Part shown: in pieces, positions 45,063-54,029 of the stretch
How the letters are laid out: each line of letters starts with the position of its first letter
Numbering within the stretch: position 1 is the first letter of the stretch
The notes under the pieces: generated by a model
Databases searched by the model: none
What the model saw: only the letters and a program-made list of their open reading frames with translations
What the model was told of the DNA's origin: nothing
NCBI RefSeq assembly: GCF_027359675.1
Contig: NZ_CP114786.1
Location: forward strand, 930,001 to 994,000
Length of the DNA stretch: 64,000 bases
Direction: 5' to 3'
Source of the DNA: Roseibium sp. Sym1
GTDB taxonomy: Bacteria > Pseudomonadota > Alphaproteobacteria > Rhizobiales > Stappiaceae
Translations under genes and position numbers: made by a program

Positions 45063-48000
45063 TCAAGCGGCTGTGCCGTCAGGCCGCAACCCTGCGAAGG
45101 TCTCGTCGAGCAGTTCCGCCGGGATTTCCATCAGCGAAGGTCCCGCGGTCCACAGAAGGGCCGCGCAAATCTCCCTGCCCGGGTAAATCCGCTTCAGCAT
45201 TTCCCTGTAGACACAAAGCTGCGCGCGGTATTCCAGCGGCACGCCCTCGACCTCGGCCGGCGGTTGAAGATTGGTCTTGTAGTCCACGATCACAACCCGG
45301 TCATCCTCCACAAGAAGACGGTCGACCTGACCGGAAATCTCCACCTCGGTGCCGTCATTTGCCCGAATCGTCCCGACCAGCGGCACTTCGGCACGGGCCC
45401 TTGCGGAAAACAGGGCGGCGAAGTCGGGCCTTTCCAGAATCGCGGTTACCTCGTCCAGAAGCCGCGAACGGCGGTCTTGAAATTCAGGCTTCAGCGCCTG
45501 GACAAGAAAGGCTTCGGAAGCAGTCCTCCTGTCCGCTGCAGGCCGGTCCGGCAGGAGCTCAAGCAGGCGGTGGACCAGCCGTCCGCGTTCGAGCGGCCAG
45601 GAAGCCGCGTCCCTGCCGGCCTGCAGGCGCGACACGGCCGGAACAGGTTCGATCCCGTCTTTTTCCTCCATGGCCTCGAAGGCCCTTGATGGCTGCAATC
45701 GCTTTTTCTTCGGCAGCGAACGCACGGGTTCCGTCAGCCATGCCGGCAGCGGCCCGGCGCTGTCCGGCACGACCGGCGCCGCATGACCACCTTCCGCCGC
45801 CCCGCTGTCAGCATGTTCGGGATCCTTGTGCCAGCGCCAGGCGGTGACCTCGCCATCCGGTCCGGTGAGTTCGCGCGCTTCCGGTTTCAGCGCGCGGGAA
45901 ACCATCGAGTACCAGCAGTCTTCATGGGCGCCGCGCTTCGGCTCCCAGCCGCAGACCACAAGGCGATCCTCGGCGCGCGTCAGCGCCACGTAGAGCAGCC
46001 GCCTGTACTCCTCCTGCTGGGTGGTGCGCAGCCCGTCGACCGCGTCGTCATGCCAGGGCAAGCGGTCGGTCTTGGGCGGCAGCCAGACCAGCGCGGGCGG
46101 CAGCAGATCGTTGTCAAGGCGCTGGCGCGGCAGAAACGCCGGATCGTGGATGGCACTCACCGGCGGCGCGCCCGGGTCGACCAGGATCACGATCCGCGCT
46201 TCCAGCCCCTTCGAGCCGTGCACAGTCATGATCCGGACCATGCCCTTGGTGTTGGTCAGTTCGCGCTTGATCTCGGTGGGCGCCGCCGCCATCCAGGCGA
46301 GGAACCCTTCCAGGCCCGGCGTGCCCGCCTGCTCATAGGCGATCGTCAGCGCAAGAAATTCGTCGAGCACGTCGTCGACCTCGACCCCGAGCCTTGCCCG
46401 GAAGGCCCGGCGGCCGCCATCTGCACCAAGCAGCCTGGCATAGAATTCATAAGGCGGCACGAAGTCGGCGCGGGAACGCCAGTCTTCCAGTGTCGATCTG
46501 ACACCGCGCCACAGGCCGGATGTCTCGGAGCGCCTGACCAGCATCTGCCAGAGCGTGCCCGGCCGGATCTTGTCCGGTGTCTCGCGCGCAATGTCGAAGA
46601 GGTCGTCATCGTTCAGGCCGAAGAGCGGGCTCTTCAGGACGCAGGCGAGCGACAGGTCGTCTTCGGGCAGCAGCAGGAACCGGCCGAGCGCCGCCAGGTC
46701 CTTGACGGCAACATGGTCGGTCAGCACCAGCCGGTCGCTGCCGGCGGCCGGAATGTCCAGCTCCTTGAGTTCCCGGTTGAGCGCCTCGACAAAGGGGCCG
46801 CGCTTGCGCACCAGGATCATGACATCACCCGGGTCCGCCGTGCCCTCCCGCATCCACTGCCCGATCTCGGAGGCAATCCGCTTCGCGACCTTGAGCATCG
46901 GGCTGCCCGTGCCGACGTGATCGATCGGCTCGCGCCAGTCATCCGGCTCCTCGATTTCGGCTTCCGCCTCCAGCGGCCACAGGTCGACGATGCCGGCGTC
47001 CCGGCGGATCGCCTCGTGCACCGGCGCCCGCACGTCCTGGGAAAGGCCCGTGTGGGCACTGGCATCCTCGAACACCTTGTCGACGGCGCCGAGCACGTCC
47101 GGTGTCGAACGGAAGGACAGCTGCAGGTTGACGGAATGGAATTCCCGCTTCGCCTCGCCCGCCTTCTGCTCGAACTCCCGGCGCATGGCATCGAAATAGG
47201 CCGGAACGGCACCCTGGAATGAATAGATCGACTGTTTCTCGTCACCGACCGCAAACAGGGTGCGCACCCGCTGGTGCGCACCCTCGCCGGTGAAGAATTC
47301 GGCGGCCAGAGCAGTCACCACGTCCCATTGGCGCGGGCTGGTGTCCTGGGCTTCGTCCACCAGGATGTGGTCGAGCCCCTGGTCCAGCTTGTACTGCACC
47401 CACAGCGCGGCATCGGATTTCTGCAGGAGTGTCGCGGTCTTGACCACCAGGTCTTCGAAGTCGAGATAACCGCGGGCGGTCTTGGCCCGCTCGTAATGGC
47501 GGATGACCGCGTCGGCAAGGCGCAGCAGCGACGCAGTGCCTTCATAGGTGACGACCTTGCGGCGCGCGTCCAGAAGGGTGAGCAGACGCCCCTGCTCGGC
47601 TTCCAGCGCCTCGACCATCTGCGGAAAATCGGCGGCAAGTTTCTTGGTGGCCAGCGCCTTGCGCGGCTCCAGCTTGGCGGTCAGGAAAATCGCCAGCCAG
47701 GCTTCCCGGAACGCGGTGGGGTCCGACAGGGCAGCTGCATCCACCAGCGCCTGGCCCCGCGCCTGATCCGTCTTCGTTCCCAGGTTCAGCGCTTCCGCAT
47801 AGGCGCGGCAGATGCCCATGTCCAGCGGGCAGTCGTCCTTGAAACGCCGATCGAATTCCGAAAGCCGGAGCGACGGATCCACCTCCAGCAGACCGGCCAG
47901 TTCATCGAGCGCAGCCTCCAGCCCGTCGGCATCATTGGTCCAGCGGCGGAAGGCGTCCCGGCTCTGGATCAGTTCGTCCAGCGCCTTCTGGGCACCGCCG

Positions 48001-48572
48001 TCGCTCATCAGCTCGATCACCGAGGCCAGCCCGCGGCCATAGGCACTGTCCGGATCCGTTTCCGCGGCGTGCAGAACCGTGGCGCGGGATTCTGCCATCA
48101 GTTCCGCGGCCACCCGGTCGTCCAGCACCGCAAAATGGCCTGCGACATTCGCCTCCAGCGGAAACTGGTGCAGCAGGGCTTCACAGAAGCCGTGGATGGT
48201 CTGGATCTTCAGGCCGCCCGGCGTTTCCAGCGCCCGGGCAAACAGGCGCCTTGCCATGGCGAGACGGGCCGCGTCCGGCCTCAGTCCCTCGATGTCCTCA
48301 AGCTCTTTCGACAGGGCCTCATCGTCCCTGGTCACCCAGTCGCCGAGAATGCGAAAGACGCGGGTCGCCATTTCCGCCGCGGCGGCCTTGGTGAATGTGA
48401 GGGCGAGAATGCGGCTCGGATCGGTGCCGTCGAGCAGGAGCCGCACGACCCGGCGCGACAATACGAAGGTCTTGCCGGATCCGGCATTGGCGCTCACCCA
48501 GGCGGAGGCCCGCGGACGCGAGGCGAGGTCCTGGCGCTCGCGGGTCAGCTGCGGGATCTGGAAGCCGCTCAT
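45063..48572 (-). CDS. addA: Helicase-nuclease AddA
   Basis: 1169 residues from the ATG at 48572, which overlaps the addB stop by 4 bp. UvrD-type superfamily 1 helicase: Walker A SANAGSGKTFVLSRRVV near residue 30, Walker B-type HILVDEAQDTSPRQWDV, VRIMTVHGSKGLEARIV and LLYVALTRAEDRLVV. C-terminal PDDEXK nuclease: ISGQVDRLLVEDDRVVIVDYKTN. Works with AddB to resect double-strand breaks for RecA loading, the RecBCD equivalent. Confidence 0.96.
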   Translation of the reverse strand: MSGFQIPQLTRERQDLASRPRASAWVSANAGSGKTFVLSRRVVRLLLDGTDPSRILALTFTKAAAAEMATRVFRILGDWVTRDDEALSKELEDIEGLRPDAARLAMARRLFARALETPGGLKIQTIHGFCEALLHQFPLEANVAGHFAVLDDRVAAELMAESRATVLHAAETDPDSAYGRGLASVIELMSDGGAQKALDELIQSRDAFRRWTNDADGLEAALDELAGLLEVDPSLRLSEFDRRFKDDCPLDMGICRAYAEALNLGTKTDQARGQALVDAAALSDPTAFREAWLAIFLTAKLEPRKALATKKLAADFPQMVEALEAEQGRLLTLLDARRKVVTYEGTASLLRLADAVIRHYERAKTARGYLDFEDLVVKTATLLQKSDAALWVQYKLDQGLDHILVDEAQDTSPRQWDVVTALAAEFFTGEGAHQRVRTLFAVGDEKQSIYSFQGAVPAYFDAMRREFEQKAGEAKREFHSVNLQLSFRSTPDVLGAVDKVFEDASAHTGLSQDVRAPVHEAIRRDAGIVDLWPLEAEAEIEEPDDWREPIDHVGTGSPMLKVAKRIASEIGQWMREGTADPGDVMILVRKRGPFVEALNRELKELDIPAAGSDRLVLTDHVAVKDLAALGRFLLLPEDDLSLACVLKSPLFGLNDDDLFDIARETPDKIRPGTLWQMLVRRSETSGLWRGVRSTLEDWRSRADFVPPYEFYARLLGADGGRRAFRARLGVEVDDVLDEFLALTIAYEQAGTPGLEGFLAWMAAAPTEIKRELTNTKGMVRIMTVHGSKGLEARIVILVDPGAPPVSAIHDPAFLPRQRLDNDLLPPALVWLPPKTDRLPWHDDAVDGLRTTQQEEYRRLLYVALTRAEDRLVVCGWEPKRGAHEDCWYSMVSRALKPEARELTGPDGEVTAWRWHKDPEHADSGAAEGGHAAPVVPDSAGPLPAWLTEPVRSLPKKKRLQPSRAFEAMEEKDGIEPVPAVSRLQAGRDAASWPLERGRLVHRLLELLPDRPAADRRTASEAFLVQALKPEFQDRRSRLLDEVTAILERPDFAALFSARARAEVPLVGTIRANDGTEVEISGQVDRLLVEDDRVVIVDYKTNLQPPAEVEGVPLEYRAQLCVYREMLKRIYPGREICAALLWTAGPSLMEIPAELLDETFAGLRPDGTAA

Positions 48573-51500
48573 GCACCTTCCTCCGAACCGAGAGCCCATT
48601 CCTGGGTCCGCGCCAGGTGATCGTAGTCGCCGTCCATCTGCCGCTCGCGCATGACACGGGCGCGGGACAGGTAGCCGGTCTCCTCCCTGGCATAGTGCGC
48701 GATCAGCTGCTCCAGCCGGGCCCAGGCATCCTCGATCAGGTCTTCCAACGCCGTTTCCTTGGGGTTGCGTGCAACCTCGATGACCGGCTCGACACCGCCC
48801 TTGAGCTGCAGATACAGGAGTTCGGTGACGGCGATGTCCGCGGGCACGTCCTTGAAACCGAAGCGCTTGACCATGGCCGCTTCCAGCGACAGCTGGGGCG
48901 ACAGCAGCGCATCGACCTGCTTCTGCGACGGCACCTGGCCGGTCTTGTAGTCGATCACCGACAGGCCGCCGTCGTTCAGCAGGTCGATTCGGTCGGCCCG
49001 GCCGCGCAGGCGGAAGTCGAAGCCGGGCAAGGCAAGCGCGACGCCGCCACCGATCTCGAGATACCTCTCGGCAACCGCTTTCGACCGCCTCGCCTCATAG
49101 GCGACGAACCCGGCGGCGATCTTCTGGAACCGGGGCCACCACAGGGCACGGATCGCGGGAAACGCGTCCAGGGGCACGAACAGCTCTTCGCCGATCCCGA
49201 TCAACGCCTGGACAGCGCTGTCGTCGAAAGGGCCTGTCCAGGTCATCAGGAACCTGGCCAGCGCCTCATGGATGAGGTTGCCCTTGTCTGCGGCGCCGGG
49301 TTCACCGCCAATCGGATCCACCGGCTGCAACTCGAGCACGTGGCGGGCATAGATCGCATAAGGGTCACGGATCAGCCGCTCGATCTCGGTGATCGACAGA
49401 GAGTGCGGGCGGGCGGCCAGCGGCGGGCGGGGGGCCGGTCTCACGGCGGGACGGACCGGTCCCTCGGCGCGGTCGAGCTGCGCCGCAAGCCGCGTATAGA
49501 CCGCGCCGCGCCGTTCCAGCTCCCCGGTCAGTTCGGGTCCGGCCAGTGTTGTCAGACGCTGCAGCCAGCGCGAGGCAACGGTTGGTGCGCCATCCGCGCG
49601 CGCCGTGCGCGACAGCAGCACCCGCTTCGCGCCAAGTCCCTGTGCGAAATCGTGGGCGGCCGCACCAAGCCGGCGCTCCGGAGGCTCCAGGCCCATGTCC
49701 CGTTTCATCGGCCGGTTCAGCCAGGGGTCGTTGCGCGTGCGCTGCGGCCAGACCCCTTCATTGAGACCGCCCAGGATCATGAAGTCGAAATTCTGGAGCC
49801 GCGCTTCCATCGGTCCGAGGATCTGGACCCTGGTGTCGCCCGGCAGCCGGCGGCGTACCGCCTGGCCGGCCATCAGGGCGGGCAGCACGGACGGCCACTC
49901 GCCGGGCGGAATTTCCAGACCGCTTTCCCCGGCCTCCAGAAGCCCGGTCAGGAATTGCGCCAGCGCCTCCCCGGCCTCGGCCGCGTAAAGTTCCGCCGAG
50001 GATCCGGTCTCATCGACCGTGACCGCTTCAACCACCTCGACAAGACGGCGGCTCAGCTCCGACAGGTCGACCGGCTCGTTGTCCGCGGCCAGCTCTTCCA
50101 GCGGCGACAGCGCCGCCGCAAGGCGCTCGACAAGCTCCGAAATCACGTCCCAGTCGGCCTCGTGGATCTTCTTCCAGCGCGGGGTGTGCGCCGTTTCGGC
50201 GCTCTCGCGGCTGGCCGCCACGGCCTGTTTCAACCCGCCGGTTCCGGACCGGGCACGCGGTCCGCGAATGACACCGCGCTCCAGCGCCCGGGCCGCGGAG
50301 CGGATGTCCTTGACCGGCAGCCCGAGCCGCGTCAACGGGTGTTTCAGCAAGGAAAGAAGATCGATCGGCTCACAGCCGTTCAGCGCCAGCTTGGCGCTCA
50401 GGATGGCCAGGATCGCGGGAGCCGTCTGGTCAAGCGGCCGGCCGGCGCTGTCGTCGACCTGGATGGTCCAGCGGGCAAGCTCGGCGGCAACGCGGCGGGT
50501 CAGCATCCGGTCCGCCGACACGAGCGCGGCCGCTTCGCCCAATTCGATCGCCTCGCGCAGGGCGATGGCAATGCTCAGGGCTTCGTCCGCCTCGTTGCGC
50601 GCCGTCATGATCGAGACGCCTTCAAGAGCCTTGGCACGCTCGTCCTGCGGCCGCCGGTCCAGAAATCCGGTCCAGCCGTCCGAAGTCTCTGCCGGACGGA
50701 GCGCCTCCGAAACCAGCTCCTCACGCAGCAGCAGGGCGGTGTCCGGCGCGGGTCCGAGCACACCGACCGCTTCCCTTGCGGCGCCCAGCCGGGCCAGAAG
50801 CTGCTTCATTGAATATTGCGGATGGGACGGCAGGGTGAGCTCGGCGGGGGCACCGGTTCCACGGGTGGACCGGGCCTTTTCGCCACGCTGCCCGAGCACT
50901 GTCCAGGAACGGGTATCCATGAACCTGTCCAGCCCGGGAAGGACGATGGCACCGTGCGGCAGCGCGGCAACCACCTTCAGAAGCTCCGCCGTCGCGGGCA
51001 CGGAACCGGTGACACCGGCGACGATCACGGGTCCGCGCTGCGGTGTTTCGCCCAGGCGCCGTGCCTCGCGCCGGATCAGCGCCGAGCGTCGGGCCTTCGG
51101 GTCCATCTGGCCGCGTTCGGCCAGATGCGCCGGCCAGGCCTCTCGCACGATCTGCAGGAAGTCGAGGGTGATCTGCCAATAGCGGGCGTAGTCGTCGGGC
51201 ACCAGACCGGCCAGGTCGGTCCAGTCGGCTTCTTCGGTCTCGACTTCGTCCATCAGGGCCAGGAGGTCCCCGGCCAGCCACGCGGCATCCGCCGTGGAGG
51301 CGGGCAGCCCCAGCGGTTCGTCGGATCGCAGGCTGAGAGCCTCCCGGCGCAGCATGCCCTTCCACGCCTTGACCAGCCGTGTCATGGCCAGGTGCCGTTC
51401 CAGCAGCGGCATCGCCGGCGGCAGGGGTTCCAGGTCGGCATCGCCGGTCAGGCCCTGCAGGTCCTCGTCCGCATCGCCAACCGGGCGGATTGCCGGCAGG

Positions 51501-51715
51501 AGCACGGGACGGCCGCCAAAGCGCTGCTGGAACAGCTCCGGCAACAGGCGCGCTGCCCGGCGGGTCGGCAGGTAGAGCGTAGCATCCGCCAGAAGCAGCG
51601 GGTCGTCAAGCGGCCGGAAACCCGGCACCAGGGTACCATCGACCAGCGTGTCGACGAGGGTTTTCAGAAAGGGAACCGAGGGCGGGACGGACCAGAGACG
51701 CGTTGCATCCGCCAT
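48569..51715 (-). CDS. addB: Double-strand break repair protein AddB
   Basis: 1048 residues. Alphaproteobacterial AddB type: inactivated helicase-like body with LPTRRAARLL near the N-terminus and GGLNEGVWPQ. The C-terminal nuclease has RGRADRIDLLNDGGLSVIDYKTG. Partner of AddA. Starts 2 bp after the murU stop, so transcription and translation run through. Confidence 0.95.
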   Translation of the reverse strand: MADATRLWSVPPSVPFLKTLVDTLVDGTLVPGFRPLDDPLLLADATLYLPTRRAARLLPELFQQRFGGRPVLLPAIRPVGDADEDLQGLTGDADLEPLPPAMPLLERHLAMTRLVKAWKGMLRREALSLRSDEPLGLPASTADAAWLAGDLLALMDEVETEEADWTDLAGLVPDDYARYWQITLDFLQIVREAWPAHLAERGQMDPKARRSALIRREARRLGETPQRGPVIVAGVTGSVPATAELLKVVAALPHGAIVLPGLDRFMDTRSWTVLGQRGEKARSTRGTGAPAELTLPSHPQYSMKQLLARLGAAREAVGVLGPAPDTALLLREELVSEALRPAETSDGWTGFLDRRPQDERAKALEGVSIMTARNEADEALSIAIALREAIELGEAAALVSADRMLTRRVAAELARWTIQVDDSAGRPLDQTAPAILAILSAKLALNGCEPIDLLSLLKHPLTRLGLPVKDIRSAARALERGVIRGPRARSGTGGLKQAVAASRESAETAHTPRWKKIHEADWDVISELVERLAAALSPLEELAADNEPVDLSELSRRLVEVVEAVTVDETGSSAELYAAEAGEALAQFLTGLLEAGESGLEIPPGEWPSVLPALMAGQAVRRRLPGDTRVQILGPMEARLQNFDFMILGGLNEGVWPQRTRNDPWLNRPMKRDMGLEPPERRLGAAAHDFAQGLGAKRVLLSRTARADGAPTVASRWLQRLTTLAGPELTGELERRGAVYTRLAAQLDRAEGPVRPAVRPAPRPPLAARPHSLSITEIERLIRDPYAIYARHVLELQPVDPIGGEPGAADKGNLIHEALARFLMTWTGPFDDSAVQALIGIGEELFVPLDAFPAIRALWWPRFQKIAAGFVAYEARRSKAVAERYLEIGGGVALALPGFDFRLRGRADRIDLLNDGGLSVIDYKTGQVPSQKQVDALLSPQLSLEAAMVKRFGFKDVPADIAVTELLYLQLKGGVEPVIEVARNPKETALEDLIEDAWARLEQLIAHYAREETGYLSRARVMRERQMDGDYDHLARTQEWALGSEEGA

Positions 51716-51717
51716 TC

Positions 51718-52452
51718 TCAGGCAGCACTCTCGCGCACGGCGTATTCCGCCGCCCGAATGGCATCAGGGGTTCCGATATGCAGCCAGAGGCCTTCCATCT
51801 GGACGCCGAACAGACGGCCGTTCTCGATCGCCTTGTCGAACAGCCCGTTCATGGAGAAGGGTCCGTCCGGTGCGCCGTCGAACAGGCGTGGATGAAGGAT
51901 GGCCGCACCGGCATAGGCAAAGGGCGTGACCCCTTTTTCCGGTCTGCGGGTGAGCCCCCCGTCCCGAGCCATGTCGAAATCGCCCCGTCCGGAATAGCCT
52001 ATCGACTTCACCGTCTCGGCAATCAGCAGCAAGGCATCCATGCGGGTATCGTCCCAGGCATCGATCATGTGTTCCAGGTTCGGCTTGACGCCCTCGATCC
52101 AATAGCAGGTATCGGCGTTGAGCTGGAAGAACGGCTGGTCGCCCAGCAACGGCAGTGCCTTCTTGATTCCGCCCCCGGTATCAAGCAACTCGTCCCGTTC
52201 GTCCGAAACCACGATGTCCATATCCTTCCGGTGCCGGACATGGACCTCCACGAGATCGGCCAGGTAATGCACGTTGACGACGCAGGATGTCACGCCAGCG
52301 GCTGCCAGCCGGTCCATGCCATGGTCGATCAGGGCCTGGCCGTTGACCTCGATAAGCGGCTTCGGCGTGGTCGCCGTCAGCGGGCGCATGCGCTTGCCGA
52401 AGCCGGCAGCCAGAATCATGGCTTTGGAAGGACGGAACCGCGAATGTGTCAT
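51718..52452 (-). CDS. murU: N-acetylmuramate-1-phosphate uridylyltransferase (MurU type)
   Basis: 244 residues from the ATG at 52452 (MTHSRFRPSKAMILAAG). Nucleotidyltransferase fold: AMILAAGFGKRMRPLTATTPKPLIEVNGQALI, LLDTGGGIKKALPLL and FFQLNADTCYW. Annotated often as mannose-1-phosphate guanylyltransferase, but its place right after an AmgK-type kinase points to MurU, which charges recycled MurNAc-1-P to UDP-MurNAc and bypasses fosfomycin-sensitive MurA. The assignment rests on neighbourhood and family. Confidence 0.85.
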   Translation of the reverse strand: MTHSRFRPSKAMILAAGFGKRMRPLTATTPKPLIEVNGQALIDHGMDRLAAAGVTSCVVNVHYLADLVEVHVRHRKDMDIVVSDERDELLDTGGGIKKALPLLGDQPFFQLNADTCYWIEGVKPNLEHMIDAWDDTRMDALLLIAETVKSIGYSGRGDFDMARDGGLTRRPEKGVTPFAYAGAAILHPRLFDGAPDGPFSMNGLFDKAIENGRLFGVQMEGLWLHIGTPDAIRAAEYAVRESAA

Positions 52453-52494
52453 CGTTTTTCTCAAATGTGGGGCCGTCGGCTGACTGAGCAGGGT

Positions 52495-54021
52495 TCAGGG
52501 CCGGAAGCGTGCGTACCAGTCTTTCAAATCCGACAGGACCGGCCTGTCAAGCACCCGGTCGAGATAGCCTAGCATGCGCGGCAAATGGCTCAAATATGCC
52601 GGCTTGCCATCACGCATTGCCAAGCGGACGAAGATCCCGAGGATCTTGGTGATCCGTTGCGCGGCCATCACCGCATAGGCCTCAGAAAACCGCTCCTGAT
52701 CGAAATCGGAAGACTGCCTTTTCCTCGCCGAGACATAGGCATCGAAGAGGTCCGATTCCAGATCCTTCGGGATGTCGGTGCGGGCATCCAGAAGCAGAGA
52801 AGCAACATCATAGGCGACAGGTCCGATCACCGTATCCTGGAAATCGATCAGGCCGATCCGGCCGGTGCCGGACGCGCCGTCCTGCCAGAGCAGGTTGGGC
52901 GAGTGGAAGTCGCGCAGCACCCAGCCGGTCTGGGCGGAGCCAATCACGGCGAGCGCAGCCCGCCACAACAGTTCGAAATCGCGCCTGGCGGCGTCTTCCG
53001 CCGCCTTGCCGGTCACATGCGGCACATACCAGTCCAGAAACAGCGATGCCTCGGCGATCAACGCATCATGGGAATAGGCGGGAACCGTATAGGAACTTCC
53101 GTCCGCAAGCGGCACCGCTTGCGGCCAGTCCTGTGCATGCAGGCCGGCCAGAAGGTCCACGGCGGCATGATAGCGCCCGGGCACCGGCTTGCCGTCCTCC
53201 ACGATGGTTTCACGGCCCAGGTCCTGCGACAGGATGAAGCCCGCCTCCAGGTCCGCGGCATAGATCTCCGGCGCGAGGAAACCGCGGCGGCGCAGCTCGG
53301 AACCGATCGCGACCACCGCCCGGCAGTCCTGCGCCAGGTGAACCTTGCGCATATAGGCGCGCACCGGCTCCGGCACGGACGTCCCCTTGAAGGGCCAGCG
53401 CATGAGCACAGCCCCCTGCGCGCCCGTGTCGACCGTCTCGAAGGTGCGCAGGGACGCGTCCCCCGCCAGAAACCGGCGACCGGCCCCGCCATGGCCTGCG
53501 GAACGCAGGAAGGCCCGGGTCGCAAGGGTCTCGCCGACGCGGTCCTGCCAGTCCGACCGATCCGAGAAGAAACGGAAGACCCGGCTGTCGGCCTCGTCCG
53601 ACGGTTGGGAAATCTGGATCCAGAGCGCATCGGCCGGCAGCAGGTCCGCCGCCTTTTCCGGCCATTCGATCAGTGCCGCCCCGGTCTCCAGAAGATCGTC
53701 CAGCCCGAGCTCCTCGATCTCCTCCGGCTCTTCCAGGCGATAGAGATCGAAATGCGACAGGTCGAACCGGTCGAACGCATAGGTCTGAACAAGTGTGAAG
53801 GTCGGGCTGGGGACCTCGAGGTCCGGTTCTCCGGAAAAGGCGCGTAACAGAGCCCGCGTGAAGGTCGACTTGCCCGCACCGAGATCTCCGGACAGGCAGA
53901 TGACGTCGCCGGGCCGCAGGATCAGCGCCACATCGTTGGCAAGGAGACGTGTTTCCGCCTCGTCGGAAATGTTCAGGGTCAGGAATGCCGCCGGCAAGGG
54001 CCTCAGGTCGTGGTCTGCCAT
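52495..54021 (-). CDS. Fusion of TsaE ATPase and AmgK-type sugar kinase
   Basis: 508 residues. Residues ~1-150 are TsaE, with Walker A SGDLGAGKSTFTRAL (G45-S52), and FDLYRLEEPEEIEELGLDD; TsaE is needed for the t6A37 tRNA modification. Residues ~170-508 are an aminoglycoside-phosphotransferase fold: VLRDFHSPNLLW catalytic loop and LIDFQDTVIGPVAYDVASLL. That half matches AmgK, the anomeric MurNAc/GlcNAc kinase of cell-wall recycling, with MurU encoded next. The fusion is known in Alphaproteobacteria. 8 bp after divL. Confidence 0.9.
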   Translation of the reverse strand: MADHDLRPLPAAFLTLNISDEAETRLLANDVALILRPGDVICLSGDLGAGKSTFTRALLRAFSGEPDLEVPSPTFTLVQTYAFDRFDLSHFDLYRLEEPEEIEELGLDDLLETGAALIEWPEKAADLLPADALWIQISQPSDEADSRVFRFFSDRSDWQDRVGETLATRAFLRSAGHGGAGRRFLAGDASLRTFETVDTGAQGAVLMRWPFKGTSVPEPVRAYMRKVHLAQDCRAVVAIGSELRRRGFLAPEIYAADLEAGFILSQDLGRETIVEDGKPVPGRYHAAVDLLAGLHAQDWPQAVPLADGSSYTVPAYSHDALIAEASLFLDWYVPHVTGKAAEDAARRDFELLWRAALAVIGSAQTGWVLRDFHSPNLLWQDGASGTGRIGLIDFQDTVIGPVAYDVASLLLDARTDIPKDLESDLFDAYVSARKRQSSDFDQERFSEAYAVMAAQRITKILGIFVRLAMRDGKPAYLSHLPRMLGYLDRVLDRPVLSDLKDWYARFRP

Positions 54022-54029
54022 CCGGCACC

